Positions 39,335 to 47,697 of a stretch of 47,864 nucleotides of DNA are shown piece after piece. This stretch comes from an uncultured Collinsella sp. (GTDB lineage: Bacteria > Actinomycetota > Coriobacteriia > Coriobacteriales > Coriobacteriaceae). Position 1 is the stretch's first letter. Each line of letters begins with the position of its first letter. Location of the stretch: positions 1-47,864 of the forward strand of contig CAAGCF010000028.1 in the NCBI GenBank assembly GCA_900768265.1, read 5' to 3'. The notes under the pieces are model-generated. The model was given only the letters and a program-made list of their open reading frames with translations. It was not told where the DNA came from and did not search any database. The position numbers and the translations under genes were made by a program.

Positions 39335-41137
39335 TTAAGCCTCCAAAAATGCGCCGGTCTGGCGGCTCCACAGGCTTGCGTATTCGCCGCCCGCCTCGAC
39401 AAGCTGCGCATGCGTGCCGTCCTCGACAATCTCGCCATCCGCCAGCACCACGATGCGGTCGAGCGCCGCCACGGTGGACAGGCGATGCGCCACCACTATG
39501 GAGGTGCGCCCGCGCATCAGGTTCTCGAGCGCCTCCTGCACCAGCGCCTCGGACTCACTGTCCAGGGCAGAGGTCGCCTCGTCGAGCACCAGAATCGGCG
39601 CGTCGGTGAGGATAGCACGGGCGATGGCCACGCGCTGGAGCTGACCACCCGAAAGCTTAACGCCGCGCTCGCCCACCATGGTGTCAAAGCCATGGGGCAA
39701 GCGGTCGATAAACTCAGTCGCGTTGGCCAGGCGCGCAGCCTCGCGAATCTGCTCGTCGGTGGCGTCGGGGCGGCCGTAGGCGATATTCTCGCGAATGGAG
39801 CGGTGGAACAGCAGCGCCTCCTGCGGCACGTAGGCAACCTGGCGGCGTAGGCTCTGCTGCGTGCAGCGCGAGACGTCCTGGCCGTCCACGAGCACGCGGC
39901 CGCCCTGCACGTCGTCCAGGCGCAGCAACAGCTTGGTGAGCGTCGTCTTGCCCGAGCCCGATTTACCCACCAGGCCCACGCGCTGGCCCGCCGCCACATG
40001 GAGCGTCAGGTCGTGAAACACGCTCTCGCCCGCCGCGGCGTCACGGTATGCAAAGCTCAGGTGCTCAAAATCAATCGCGCCCTCGCGCACCTTGAGCTCG
40101 GGGGCATTCTCGTCGTCTGCCACCAGACGCGGCTCGTCCAGCACGCGCGTCATCTCGGCCGCATCGCCCAGCGCGCGGTTGATGCGCTGCATCATGGAGC
40201 TCACGTAGTTCAGACGCATAGTGAGGTTGTACGTATAGGTAAAGATCATGACGAGCGCGCCGGCCGAAATGCCAAACCACGCGTTGCCGCCCGCCACAAA
40301 CACGCTCACCACGGCCATGGTAATGACGATAAGGCCCGAGGTCGTAAAGTTTCGCTGCATCATGGCGTGCATCGAGACCGTCTCGGCGTCGCGCGCGGCG
40401 CGATCGGCGGTATCGAACAGGTCGCGCTCAAAGTCCTCGCGCCCGCAGGTCTTGACGGCCAGGATGTTCGTGACCGCGTCAGACAGGACACCCGAGAGCT
40501 TGTTTTGTGCAGCAGACGTCGCAGCCGAAAGTGGCATGATGCGTTTGTACATAAGCCAGACAAACGCAATGTAGACGACCATGATGGCAACCAGGATCAC
40601 GGTAAATGCGGGCACCACCGGGGCGAGCGCCGCCACCGTGCAGATGACCGAGGTGATGGTGGGAATGAGCGAATACACCGTCACGTCCACCAGCCCCGTA
40701 TAGCCGCTCATAAAACGGCTTGTTTGGCTGACGAGCGATCCGCCAAAGCGGCTGGTGTGGAATGTCATGGATTGGTTGGAGAGCGTGTCGAAGCACAGAC
40801 GCGCCAGGTGATAGTTGCCCGCAATCTCGAGCTTGTAGACGGTGTAGTCCTGCAGCTTGGAGAGGATTTGACCCACCAGGTTAACGAGCACGAGCGCCAG
40901 GATATAGGGGCCGAAGACCTCAAACACCTGGTCACCCGCCACGGGACCGGCTTGAATGCGGTCGACAATGAGGGCCATCACATAGGTATTGGCAAACGTC
41001 AGCAAAAAGATGTAGCCCGCCGACGAGAGCACCGAGAGAAAGACAATCAGCGGCTGCGTGCGCGTGACACCCCAAAACCGCTGCAGCGTGCGGCGCACGG
41101 TGGAGCGGCTGAGCGGACTGGTGCTTCTCTGAGACAT
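39335..41137 (-). CDS. ABC exporter (fused membrane and ATPase domains)
   Basis: A 600-residue half-transporter of the MsbA/MDR type. The N-terminal ~320 residues hold six membrane spans (PLIVFLSVLSSAGYIFLLTF ... ILALVLVNLVGQIL ... TSVICTVAALAPVVPAFTVIL). The ATPase has Walker A (GLVGKSGSGKTTL), signature LSGGQLQRVAIARAIL, Walker B ILVLDEATSALD and the H-loop VVAHRLSTV. It would act as a homodimer, or with a partner not in this window. AAAGGAAG precedes ATG 41137. Substrate unknown; lipid, peptide or drug export are all possible. Confidence 0.95.
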   Translation of the reverse strand: MSQRSTSPLSRSTVRRTLQRFWGVTRTQPLIVFLSVLSSAGYIFLLTFANTYVMALIVDRIQAGPVAGDQVFEVFGPYILALVLVNLVGQILSKLQDYTVYKLEIAGNYHLARLCFDTLSNQSMTFHTSRFGGSLVSQTSRFMSGYTGLVDVTVYSLIPTITSVICTVAALAPVVPAFTVILVAIMVVYIAFVWLMYKRIMPLSAATSAAQNKLSGVLSDAVTNILAVKTCGREDFERDLFDTADRAARDAETVSMHAMMQRNFTTSGLIVITMAVVSVFVAGGNAWFGISAGALVMIFTYTYNLTMRLNYVSSMMQRINRALGDAAEMTRVLDEPRLVADDENAPELKVREGAIDFEHLSFAYRDAAAGESVFHDLTLHVAAGQRVGLVGKSGSGKTTLTKLLLRLDDVQGGRVLVDGQDVSRCTQQSLRRQVAYVPQEALLFHRSIRENIAYGRPDATDEQIREAARLANATEFIDRLPHGFDTMVGERGVKLSGGQLQRVAIARAILTDAPILVLDEATSALDSESEALVQEALENLMRGRTSIVVAHRLSTVAALDRIVVLADGEIVEDGTHAQLVEAGGEYASLWSRQTGAFLEA

Positions 41138-41212
41138 GGGCTTCCTTTCGCATCTGATAGGGCGAAACGCCATTGTTGCACATTGAAGCGCACTTCAGGC
41201 AAGCGCGATGCG

Positions 41213-41243
41213 AAAAGCGCCCGCGCCGTGCTTGCGCAGGCGC
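41213..41243 (-). terminator. Rho-independent terminator after rmuC
   Basis: On the reverse strand GCGCCTGCGC pairs with GCGCGGGCGC and is followed by TTTT, 18 bases past the rmuC stop. Confidence 0.75.
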
Positions 41244-41260
41244 CCCGCCGTCAGATGCAG

Positions 41261-42616
41261 CTAGTCCTCGTCTTTTTGGTCTGCGGGCAGGTCTGCGGAC
41301 TCCAAGCCCAAAATCGCGTCGGCTTCCCCAGCATCCTCCAGCGCGTCGATGTCCTTGAGCTTGCGCTCCATGACGTTGGTGCGCGTGGTAATGATGCCCT
41401 CGACCGTTTTGCCCGCGGTCTCGATCTGCTGCTGGGCGCGGCGCAGTGCCGCCTGATAGCGCGGCAGCTCGGCCTTGACGGCGGAGAGCACGCGCAGTAC
41501 GTCGTCGGTACGTTTTTGCAGCCTAAACGTCTGGTAGCTCATCTGCAGGCTGTTGAGAATGGCGGCCATGGTGCTGGGACCGGCGACGTTGACGTGATAG
41601 TCGCGGCCCAGGGTCTCGATAAGCCCGGGGCGGCTGACGACCTCGGCGTACAGACCCTCAAACGGCACGAACATAATGCCAAAGTTGGTCGTTGCCGGCA
41701 CACTCAGGTACTTTTCGCAGATGTCTTTAGCCTCGCGCTTGACCATGGTGTCGAGCGTCTTGCGCGCAGCCGCCACGGTCTCCGCATCGCCCGACTCCTG
41801 CGCGTCGAGCAGATGCTCGTACGCGTCGCCCGGAAACTTGGAGTCAATCGGCAGCAGCACGGGGTCGCCCTCGTCTACCGGCAGCCTGACAGCAAACTCA
41901 ACACGCTCCGAGGCGCCGGGCTTGGTGGCGACGTTTTCCAGATACTGGTCGGGCGTGAGGATGTCCGCCAGGATTGCACCCAGCTGCACCTCGCCCAAAA
42001 TGCCACGCGCCTTGACATTGCCCAGCACGCGCTTAAGGTCGCCCACGCCGGTAGCGATAGACTGCATGTCGCCCAGGCCCTTGTACACGGCCTCGAGCTG
42101 GTCGTTCACCTGCTTAAACGATGCGGACAGGCGATCGTTGAGCGTACGGGAGAGTTTCTCGTCCACCGTCGCGCGCATCTGATCGAGCTGAACGTTGTTG
42201 TCCTTGCGGATGGCGCCCAGCTGGGCATCGACCGTCTCGCGCACCTTGTCCAGGCGATGCTCGATGCCCTCGCGGTTGGCGCCAAGCTGCTGAGCCGTCT
42301 CACGGCGCAGGTCATCCATGCGGTCGCCGGCCTGCGAGAACTCACGCGCGATGGTCAGGTAGCGTTGCTGCTCCACGGCCGCATCGGTCGTCTGCTGCTG
42401 CGCGATGGCGTTTGCCGTGCGGCGGGTTTCTGTCAGCGCGACGTTGAGGGCATCGAGCGCGCTGTTGGCCTGCTCGAGCGCCGCGAGCGTCTCCGCTTCG
42501 TTGCCGCCACGCTCTCGCAACTCGGCACGAAGGCCTTTAAGCTGCATGGCGCAAACCGTGGCAACTCCCACCGCCACCAAGGCAATCACAACAAGCACGA
42601 TATCAATAGCAGACAT
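41261..42616 (-). CDS. rmuC: RmuC-family DNA recombination protein
   Basis: A 451-residue protein. An N-terminal membrane anchor (IDIVLVVIALVAVGVATVCAM) is followed by a long coiled coil (about 25-180) with repeated heptads. The RmuC nuclease-like core comes next (KARGILGEVQLGAILADIL ... LPIDSKFPGDAYEHLL ... FGIMFVPFEGLYAEVV). RmuC limits inversions at short inverted repeats in Escherichia coli, notable here because the window is rich in them. GGCGGAG precedes the ATG at 42616. It follows the HTH gene by 51 bases on the same strand. Confidence 0.93.
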   Translation of the reverse strand: MSAIDIVLVVIALVAVGVATVCAMQLKGLRAELRERGGNEAETLAALEQANSALDALNVALTETRRTANAIAQQQTTDAAVEQQRYLTIAREFSQAGDRMDDLRRETAQQLGANREGIEHRLDKVRETVDAQLGAIRKDNNVQLDQMRATVDEKLSRTLNDRLSASFKQVNDQLEAVYKGLGDMQSIATGVGDLKRVLGNVKARGILGEVQLGAILADILTPDQYLENVATKPGASERVEFAVRLPVDEGDPVLLPIDSKFPGDAYEHLLDAQESGDAETVAAARKTLDTMVKREAKDICEKYLSVPATTNFGIMFVPFEGLYAEVVSRPGLIETLGRDYHVNVAGPSTMAAILNSLQMSYQTFRLQKRTDDVLRVLSAVKAELPRYQAALRRAQQQIETAGKTVEGIITTRTNVMERKLKDIDALEDAGEADAILGLESADLPADQKDED

Positions 42617-42667
42617 AAACTCCGCCCAACAAACCCGATCGATTATCAATCAAAACCGCGATCAATC

Positions 42668-43231
42668 TTACCCCGCCACACGCACCGGACGTCCGGCCCC
42701 TTCTTGGGCGCTTCTCTCCTCCGCATATTCCATAATGCGGCGCGCTGTCTTCCTGCTCACCTTCGAGTCATCACCGGCTAAGTATGCGTACACGTTTCCC
42801 TTATTCAGATTCAAATCGCGGCAGAGACCGTAGCGCGTTACGCCCGACTTCCCTAGCGCTCCCAATGTTCTTTTTCGCATCAGGGCATTCACCCTTCTGT
42901 CGGCCGCTGGCTTTTCTTTCACCCCTCTATACGCACGCCAAACGTTGGCGTAACGATTGGGGAGCTCACTTTTGGCGCATAGAGACGCCGTGCTACCCGC
43001 TTGATCGTACAAGGACAAAACGCCTCGGTAATCCTCTTCCATCCACGAGCCCTCGGATAAACCCAGAACGTATTCGGCCTTACCCTGCGCCAAAGCGAGC
43101 AAAAACAGAGGCTCCGCCACACGCGGCTCAACCGTTGTTGCCTGCTTTACAAGCTTCCTAAAACTCAGCGACTGCTGTCCGGACAGCTCTCGGCAATAGC
43201 CTTTCAAAAATCCCTCAAAAGTCAGATTCAA
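42668..43231 (-). CDS. Helix-turn-helix protein of unknown role
   Basis: A 187-residue soluble protein. The N-terminal ~85 residues (FEGFLKGYCRELSGQQ ... EPRVAEPLFLLALAQG) are helical and unfamiliar. The C-terminus contains a likely helix-turn-helix, VTRYGLCRDLNLNKGNVYAYLAGDDSKVSRKTARRIMEY. The start is TTG 43231, since AAAGGAGG lies 8 bases upstream. Upstream DNA to 43330 is AT-rich and probably holds the promoter. Similar HTH proteins sometimes precede AbiEii-type toxins, but here rmuC is next. Function unknown. Confidence 0.75.
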   Translation of the reverse strand: MNLTFEGFLKGYCRELSGQQSLSFRKLVKQATTVEPRVAEPLFLLALAQGKAEYVLGLSEGSWMEEDYRGVLSLYDQAGSTASLCAKSELPNRYANVWRAYRGVKEKPAADRRVNALMRKRTLGALGKSGVTRYGLCRDLNLNKGNVYAYLAGDDSKVSRKTARRIMEYAEERSAQEGAGRPVRVAG

Positions 43232-43379
43232 CCGAGCACCTCCTTTTTGTATTGCCTGTATCTCCTATTTTTATTCATCTTCAATAATACTATTCAGTCG
43301 CACGACAGGACCCACAGGATGCAAGAATCCTACTCGTGGCGAGAATCCCTACACCCTAGAAGTCCTAATGTGGCAAACG

Positions 43380-43802
43380 CTAACTCTCCCAGCCGGCGCG
43401 GATGGTTGTTATGACATCACCTAGGCGCTGGCCGAGGGCTGACAGATGCTGGAGCACTTCACTGGGCGAGGCACCGTTGAGAATGCAGGTGAGCGCATAC
43501 GAGACCAGGAAAATCGCCGCAAGTCCTAACGGAATGAGCACGATCATCGCTAACGTGCGCAGGCGCTGGCCCACGCGACGGTGACGCGTGCGGCGCTTGT
43601 CAAACGCAAGCTCCTGTGCATACGAATCTTGTTGTACGGAATAGTTCTCTGGCGCCGATCCGCCCGCAAGCGAAACCGCGGGCGTGGCATTTTGCGCAGG
43701 GGACTGGGCGGCCACCCCTTGCATTTGCATCTCCATAAGCCGTTGCTGTTGGCGCAACATGCGCTCGGCTTGTTGCTGCGGGGTCTCAAGAAACAGGTCC
43801 AT
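43380..43802 (-). CDS. Small membrane protein with Gln-rich N-terminus
   Basis: A 140-residue protein. Residues 1-35 are Gln/Met-rich and probably form a helix (ETPQQQAERMLRQQQRLMEM). A polar linker and a basic patch (KRRTRHRRVGQRLR) precede one membrane span at about 88-112 (LAMIVLIPLGLAAIFLVSYAL). A ~25-residue C-terminal tail is outside. ATG 43802 has GGAGG 5 bases upstream; the open frame continues back without support. Not recognised; one copy, no obvious operon partner. Confidence 0.65.
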   Translation of the reverse strand: MDLFLETPQQQAERMLRQQQRLMEMQMQGVAAQSPAQNATPAVSLAGGSAPENYSVQQDSYAQELAFDKRRTRHRRVGQRLRTLAMIVLIPLGLAAIFLVSYALTCILNGASPSEVLQHLSALGQRLGDVITTIRAGWES

Positions 43803-44062
43803 GCTGGCCTCCAAAATCGGAGCATTCGACGCTTGCGCCCAGCATCCCGCACCATCGCGGCCACGGCAACGAAATCCGCGGCAATGGCCACAAAGAATCT
43901 TTTGGCAAAAAGCCGTCGAAAAGCTCAACAACTCCCCTACCAGCACTTTCTTTGAGCTTTTTCCTGTAACAATCTTTTGGCCTTCCGCCCTTACGCCGAC
44001 TGACCAAAATCTAACCAAAAGCTTGACGAAAAGTGTGGAGACAGGGACCCCACATAAACAAA
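43803..44062. other. Intergenic region, no gene seen
   Basis: It contains the sequence CTGACCAAAATCTAACC near 43998 and GTGTGGAGACAGGGACC near 44034, both resembling sequences around 13278-13388. There is no supported coding frame. The region forms the promoter side of the 43802 gene. Confidence 0.45.
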
Positions 44063-44088
44063 CGTGCCGCCCCAAAAGGGGCGGCACG
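44055..44088 (-). terminator. Rho-independent terminator, 3' UTR element copy 1
   Basis: CGTGCCGCCCC / GGGGCGGCACG is a perfect 11-bp stem (44063-44088, loop of four bases), followed on the reverse strand by TTTGTTTA. It ends the transcript of the membrane protein at 44249-44881. Confidence 0.88.
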
Positions 44089-44099
44089 CAAACTTAATT

Positions 44100-44225
44100 A
44101 TCAGCTTTTCTACAGCGGGCAAGCGACGACCCAAGGCGGGCCGGGAGGGCCGGATTACCTTCCCTCAACGCGACCCTGCGGAGCCGTGAGCGGGAAGGGA
44201 AGGTAATCCGGCCCTCCCGGCCCGC
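44100..44225 (-). repeat. 3'-UTR hairpin element, copy 1
   Basis: A perfect 29-bp stem (44136-44164 with 44197-44225) encloses a loop containing CGCGACCCTGCGGAGCCGTG plus four more bases (44169-44192). The linker ATCAGCTTTTCTACAGCGGG (44100-44119) joins it to the terminator. The loop and linker recur in copy 2 while the arms do not. The element begins 24 bases past the stop at 44249. Confidence 0.92.
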
Positions 44226-44248
44226 GCTTCGCAGTCGGTGAAAGCAGG

Positions 44249-44881
44249 CTACATGCCCGCAAGGCCTCGAGCTGCAGTGGCACACATAAACGCCAGGGCC
44301 AGGATCACGAGCGAACCCGCGATGTCGACTAGCACGCCCATTGCGCGACGCTCAAACAGCCAGCTCTCAAAGTGCGGAGCGACGTTGCGCCAAACACGCC
44401 ACAGCAAGATGCCCATGCCGATGACGCCGGGAATATTGAGCAGCAAAATCTCGGAGCACAAGAGGCCGATTAGGTTGCCGGCGGCAAAGCCCGCGTCGCC
44501 CTCGCAGTATTTGCGATAGATCATGTACAACATGTACGCCACAAACGGTTGCAGGCACGCAGAAATAAACGTAACCACCATCGAGGGGTCCTGAGAAAAG
44601 ACGTCGGTGAGCTTATCCACGCTCGTGGCATCCTTAGAGGCCAAGAACAGACCGATGACCACCACAGGCACCACGCCCAAGATGACCTCGACCATCGTAA
44701 ACAGCCTGGCAGTCAGGTCTTCGCTCGCCGTATTCAAATGAGGCGCCCACTCAGGATGAGCATGCGCACCGACCTTCTTGTCCTTCTCGGCACGATCGGC
44801 CTTTTTGCCCTCAGGAACCCGACGACCAGGATCCTTGCGAGTCCCCGCCGCAGCCACCCGAGCCCGAGACTTCTTACCCAT
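44249..44881 (-). CDS. Hypothetical membrane protein
   Basis: A 210-residue protein. The N-terminal ~55 residues are highly basic (GKKSRARVAAAG ... EGKKADRAEKDKK). Four likely spans follow: MVEVILGVVPVVVIGLFLA, VVTFISACLQPFVAYMLYMIY, LIGLLCSEILLLNIPGVIGMGILLW and AMGVLVDIAGSLVILALAFM. No catalytic motif was seen. ATG 44881 is chosen; an ATG five codons upstream is possible and both have weak ribosome sites. Its 3' UTR carries the large hairpin element. Family not recognised. Confidence 0.7.
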   Translation of the reverse strand: MGKKSRARVAAAGTRKDPGRRVPEGKKADRAEKDKKVGAHAHPEWAPHLNTASEDLTARLFTMVEVILGVVPVVVIGLFLASKDATSVDKLTDVFSQDPSMVVTFISACLQPFVAYMLYMIYRKYCEGDAGFAAGNLIGLLCSEILLLNIPGVIGMGILLWRVWRNVAPHFESWLFERRAMGVLVDIAGSLVILALAFMCATAARGLAGM

Positions 44882-44973
44882 ACAAAAACACCCCATCAGG
44901 TAGTAGATAAACTAAAAGTCGCTACCCAGTGTACCCCACCCATGAACGGCGCCGTCCCAACCAGCCCCCATAC

Positions 44974-45004
44974 AAAAAACGTGCCGCCCCAATAGGGGCG
45001 GCAC
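44974..45004 (-). terminator. Rho-independent terminator, 3' UTR element copy 2
   Basis: GTGCCGCCCC / GGGGCGGCAC with loop AATA is followed by TTTTTT on the reverse strand. It is nearly identical to copy 1 and ends the rubrerythrin transcript. Confidence 0.92.
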
Positions 45005-45016
45005 ACAAACTTTTTT

Positions 45017-45144
45017 ATCAGCTTTTCTGTAGCGAGCACGCAACGACCCGAAGCCGGAGCGCAGGGCGGGGAAATACCTTTGCCTCGCGCGACCCTGCGG
45101 AGCCGTGAGCGAGAGGGAAAGGTATTTCCCCGCCCTGCGCTCCG
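45017..45144 (-). repeat. 3'-UTR hairpin element, copy 2
   Basis: A perfect 27-bp stem (45055-45081 with 45118-45144), continued inward with single mismatches, encloses the same 24-base loop sequence (45088-45111) as copy 1. The linker ATCAGCTTTTCTGTAGCGAG matches copy 1 in 18 of 20. The arm sequence is quite different from copy 1 except for the shared TACCTT at its inner end. It starts 20 bases past the rubrerythrin stop. Confidence 0.92.
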
Positions 45145-45163
45145 CAGCAGCCAGCGCCAAGCG

Positions 45164-45703
45164 CTAGTAGTTCACCACCTGCTCCTCAAAGTACGCCTTC
45201 GGGTGGTTACACACCGGGCACACCTCGGGCGCCTCGGCACCCACATGCAGGTGCCCGCAGTTCAGGCACTTCCACACCTTTACGCCCTCGCGCTCAAACA
45301 CCTCGCCCGACTCAATGCGCTCGACAAGTTTGTTGTAGCGCTCCTCGTGGGCCTTCTCGACGGCGGCGACACCACGGAACTTTGCGGCGATCTCGGCAAA
45401 GCCCTCCTCCTCGGCGGTCTTGGCGAACTCGTCGTACATCGTGGTCCACTCGTAGTTCTCGCCCGCAGCGGCATCACGCAAATTGTCCAGGGTGTCGGGA
45501 ACGGCGCCGTCGTGCAGATACTTAAACCACAGCTTGGCATGCTCGGACTCGTTGCCTGCGGTCTCGGCAAAGATATTCGAGATCTGAACGTAGCCATCCT
45601 TCTTGGCCTTAGATGCGTAGTAGCGATACTTGGTGTGCGCCTGAGACTCACCGGCAAAAGCGGTCTCAAGGTTCTTCTTGGTCTGAGAGTTCTCAAAATC
45701 CAT
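45164..45703 (-). CDS. Rubrerythrin
   Basis: A 179-residue non-haem iron peroxidase that reduces H2O2 in anaerobes. The ferritin-like four-helix domain has the iron-ligand motifs GESQAHTKYR and NESEHAKLW and a second pair in EFAKTAEEEG / EKAHEERYN. The C-terminal rubredoxin domain has CLNCGHLHVG and CPVCNHPKAYF. The start at 45703 (MDFENSQTKKN) is family-typical. It ends in the large 3' hairpin and terminator, suggesting a single-gene transcript with unusual 3' structure. Confidence 0.96.
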   Translation of the reverse strand: MDFENSQTKKNLETAFAGESQAHTKYRYYASKAKKDGYVQISNIFAETAGNESEHAKLWFKYLHDGAVPDTLDNLRDAAAGENYEWTTMYDEFAKTAEEEGFAEIAAKFRGVAAVEKAHEERYNKLVERIESGEVFEREGVKVWKCLNCGHLHVGAEAPEVCPVCNHPKAYFEEQVVNY

Positions 45704-45817
45704 AGGTGTACTTCCCTTCAACACATGCCGCCCGTAGGCTTCGAGCGACCTTGTCTTTAGGATGCCCTCATGTCGAAAATCTAAACCTTGCAATCCTTTT
45801 CTTCAGATTCGGGTGGG

Positions 45818-46723
45818 CTACACGCTTAGCCAGCGCTCGCCCTCCACGCGGCAAAAGCCCTCACGCTCCAAGTCGGCCAAAATGCCTGCGACGAGATCGT
45901 GATCGACCGGCTCGCGGCCTGCCGCCGCCTCCATTTCGTTGACACCCGCCACGGCATCGGCGAGTGTGATGCCCGCCGGCCGCCCATCGCGCGCAGCCAG
46001 CAGCATGCGCACAATATGGGCGCGCTTTTGACGGCGCGAGCCCTCAAACTTGGACTGACGGCTATAGCTCGCCGAGCGCCTGGACGGATTGGGCAGCGTC
46101 TTCTTAAGATACGCGCCATAATCCAGCAGCGCGTAATACCATGCGCGCGGTGTGTCGGCATCATCGAGCGGCACGGCAAAGGGAGCGATCTCATCCGCCG
46201 TCGCGCCGGGAGCCGCCGGACAGGCGGCCTGAATCAGCGGCACCAGCTCGCGATCGGGAACGGCCGGCACATCGGGAAAGAAATGATGCAGAAAGACCGT
46301 GCGCACGTTGGTCTCCAGATACACACCCGGTAGATTGAACGCAAACGATCGGATGCCCTGCGCCGTCGCCGGGCCAATACCGGGCAGGGCGACCAGGTCG
46401 CGCGTCTCACGTGGAAACTTCCCGTCCCAGTCCTCTACAACACGCTGAGCGGCCTTGTGGAGCGCCAGGGCGCGTCGGTTGTAGCCCATCCCCTGCCAAG
46501 CGTCCAAAACATCGGAAGGCGCGGCCTGGGCAAGCGCCTGCACGGTTGGAAATCGATCGAGCCACGCGGGCATACGCGTCTCCACACGCGGCACCTGCGT
46601 TTGCTGCAGCATAACCTCGGAAAGCCAAATAATGTACGGGTCGCGCGTGCGGCGCCACGGAAGGTCGCGATAACGCAGGACCCCTTCCGAACGAATCATC
46701 GAACGAAAGGGGTCCTGAATCAT
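45818..46723 (-). CDS. MutY-like HhH-GPD DNA glycosylase, short form
   Basis: A 301-residue adenine-glycosylase-like protein. PWRRTRDPYIIWLSEVMLQQTQV carries Glu36, equivalent to the catalytic Glu of MutY. The helix-hairpin-helix is LVALPGIGPATAQGI. The usual catalytic Asp (LDGNV in MutY) is replaced by Glu137 in YLETNVRTVF. There are no four-cysteine Fe-S ligands and no C-terminal NUDIX domain; the C-terminus looks like a small winged helix (DHDLVAGILADLEREGFCRV). AAGGAG precedes ATG 46723. It may still act on A:8-oxoG, but activity is uncertain. It lies 21 bases after the Rrf2 gene stop, probably co-transcribed. Confidence 0.88.
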   Translation of the reverse strand: MIQDPFRSMIRSEGVLRYRDLPWRRTRDPYIIWLSEVMLQQTQVPRVETRMPAWLDRFPTVQALAQAAPSDVLDAWQGMGYNRRALALHKAAQRVVEDWDGKFPRETRDLVALPGIGPATAQGIRSFAFNLPGVYLETNVRTVFLHHFFPDVPAVPDRELVPLIQAACPAAPGATADEIAPFAVPLDDADTPRAWYYALLDYGAYLKKTLPNPSRRSASYSRQSKFEGSRRQKRAHIVRMLLAARDGRPAGITLADAVAGVNEMEAAAGREPVDHDLVAGILADLEREGFCRVEGERWLSV

Positions 46724-46744
46724 GGCTATGCTCCTTATGCGGCG

Positions 46745-47230
46745 CTATTCCTCCCGGCAAGCGCACGTACAGGTGGCGTACTCGGGAAACGCATCGCGGT
46801 CGGCGAACTTGGAATCGACGGCCGGGAACTGGCGGTGAGCAACGATATCGCCCAGCGAAACGGAATCGAGGTAGTCGCGCATCAGCGCTTGAGCTCCGGC
46901 CCACAGGGGATGATAGCAGCACGTGCCCATGCGCGCACAGTCGCCATCGGGCGCGGTGCAATCGTTCATGACCATGGGACCCTGAACTGCCTCAACGACC
47001 TGGCGGATGGTGACATCGTCGGGGCTGACCTTAAGACGCATGCCGCCATGGACGCCACGCAGGCTCTCCACAATACCGGCCTGAACCAAACCATGCTGGA
47101 TCGAACGGGCAAATGAATACGGGACATTGACCTCTTCGGCGGCAGTGCGAACAGAAAGCAGACGCTCCGGGTCCTCGGCAAGCATCGCGAGCATGCGAAG
47201 GGCGTAATCAGTCTTCCTCGATATGTCCAT
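46745..47230 (-). CDS. Rrf2-family Fe-S transcriptional regulator
   Basis: A 161-residue regulator. The N-terminal winged helix (ISRKTDYALRMLAMLAED ... VRTAAEEVNVPYSFARSIQHGLVQAGIVES, GVHGGMRL) is typical of Rrf2 proteins. A cysteine cluster (NDCTAPDGDCARMGTCCYH) matches the Fe-S ligand region of IscR/NsrR-type members. A further Cys-rich tail (CTCAC) is unusual. It probably senses Fe-S status, NO or redox state. AAAGGGG precedes ATG 47230. First gene of a likely two-gene unit with the MutY-like gene. Confidence 0.93.
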   Translation of the reverse strand: MDISRKTDYALRMLAMLAEDPERLLSVRTAAEEVNVPYSFARSIQHGLVQAGIVESLRGVHGGMRLKVSPDDVTIRQVVEAVQGPMVMNDCTAPDGDCARMGTCCYHPLWAGAQALMRDYLDSVSLGDIVAHRQFPAVDSKFADRDAFPEYATCTCACREE

Positions 47231-47422
47231 TTTTCCCCTTTCAAGGAATAGGAACAGCTCGAACGAGCTCCGGGGCCGAGCTTACGTCGAGACACCAATG
47301 ACCGTATGGACGCCCAAATAGCAAAACGGGTGCCCACTGAATGCCGCGTTTGAAGCCTCTTGCATCAAAAACGGTCCACAGTGCAATTCAGTATAACCTA
47401 ACCCCCTGCTTCGTTGAACAGG

Positions 47423-47434
47423 TGTTGCGCAACA
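47423..47434. promoter_or_regulatory. Palindrome TGTTGCGCAACA upstream of the Rrf2 gene
   Basis: The third copy of the 12-base palindrome, about 193 bases before the Rrf2 start. The 300-base gap to tRNA-Asp holds no gene. Confidence 0.5.
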
Positions 47435-47535
47435 AACGCCTTGTTTGAACACATGTCTCAAACGGAGCTTGTCCGGGAATTGGAAGGATTTGCTTTTGGG
47501 CGAAAGGGGCCGATGGGATCAAGGTCCTATCAAAC

Positions 47536-47565
47536 GCAAAAAGCCACGTCCGAAGACGTGGCTTT
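47536..47565 (-). terminator. Rho-independent terminator of tRNA-Asp
   Basis: AAGCCACGTC / GACGTGGCTT with a 4-base loop is followed by TTTTT on the reverse strand, 9 bases past the tRNA. Confidence 0.92.
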
Positions 47566-47573
47566 AATTGCGT

Positions 47574-47651
<78 letters not shown>

Positions 47652-47697
47652 AGGCAGTCGTTCGCGTTTGTTTCCACTCGCGTGCGCTGCGGGGATT

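Noticed and set aside
39998..42781. Long forward frame opposite the ABC exporter and rmuC
   Set aside because: Antisense shadow; spans two genes on the other strand and shows no recognisable domain.
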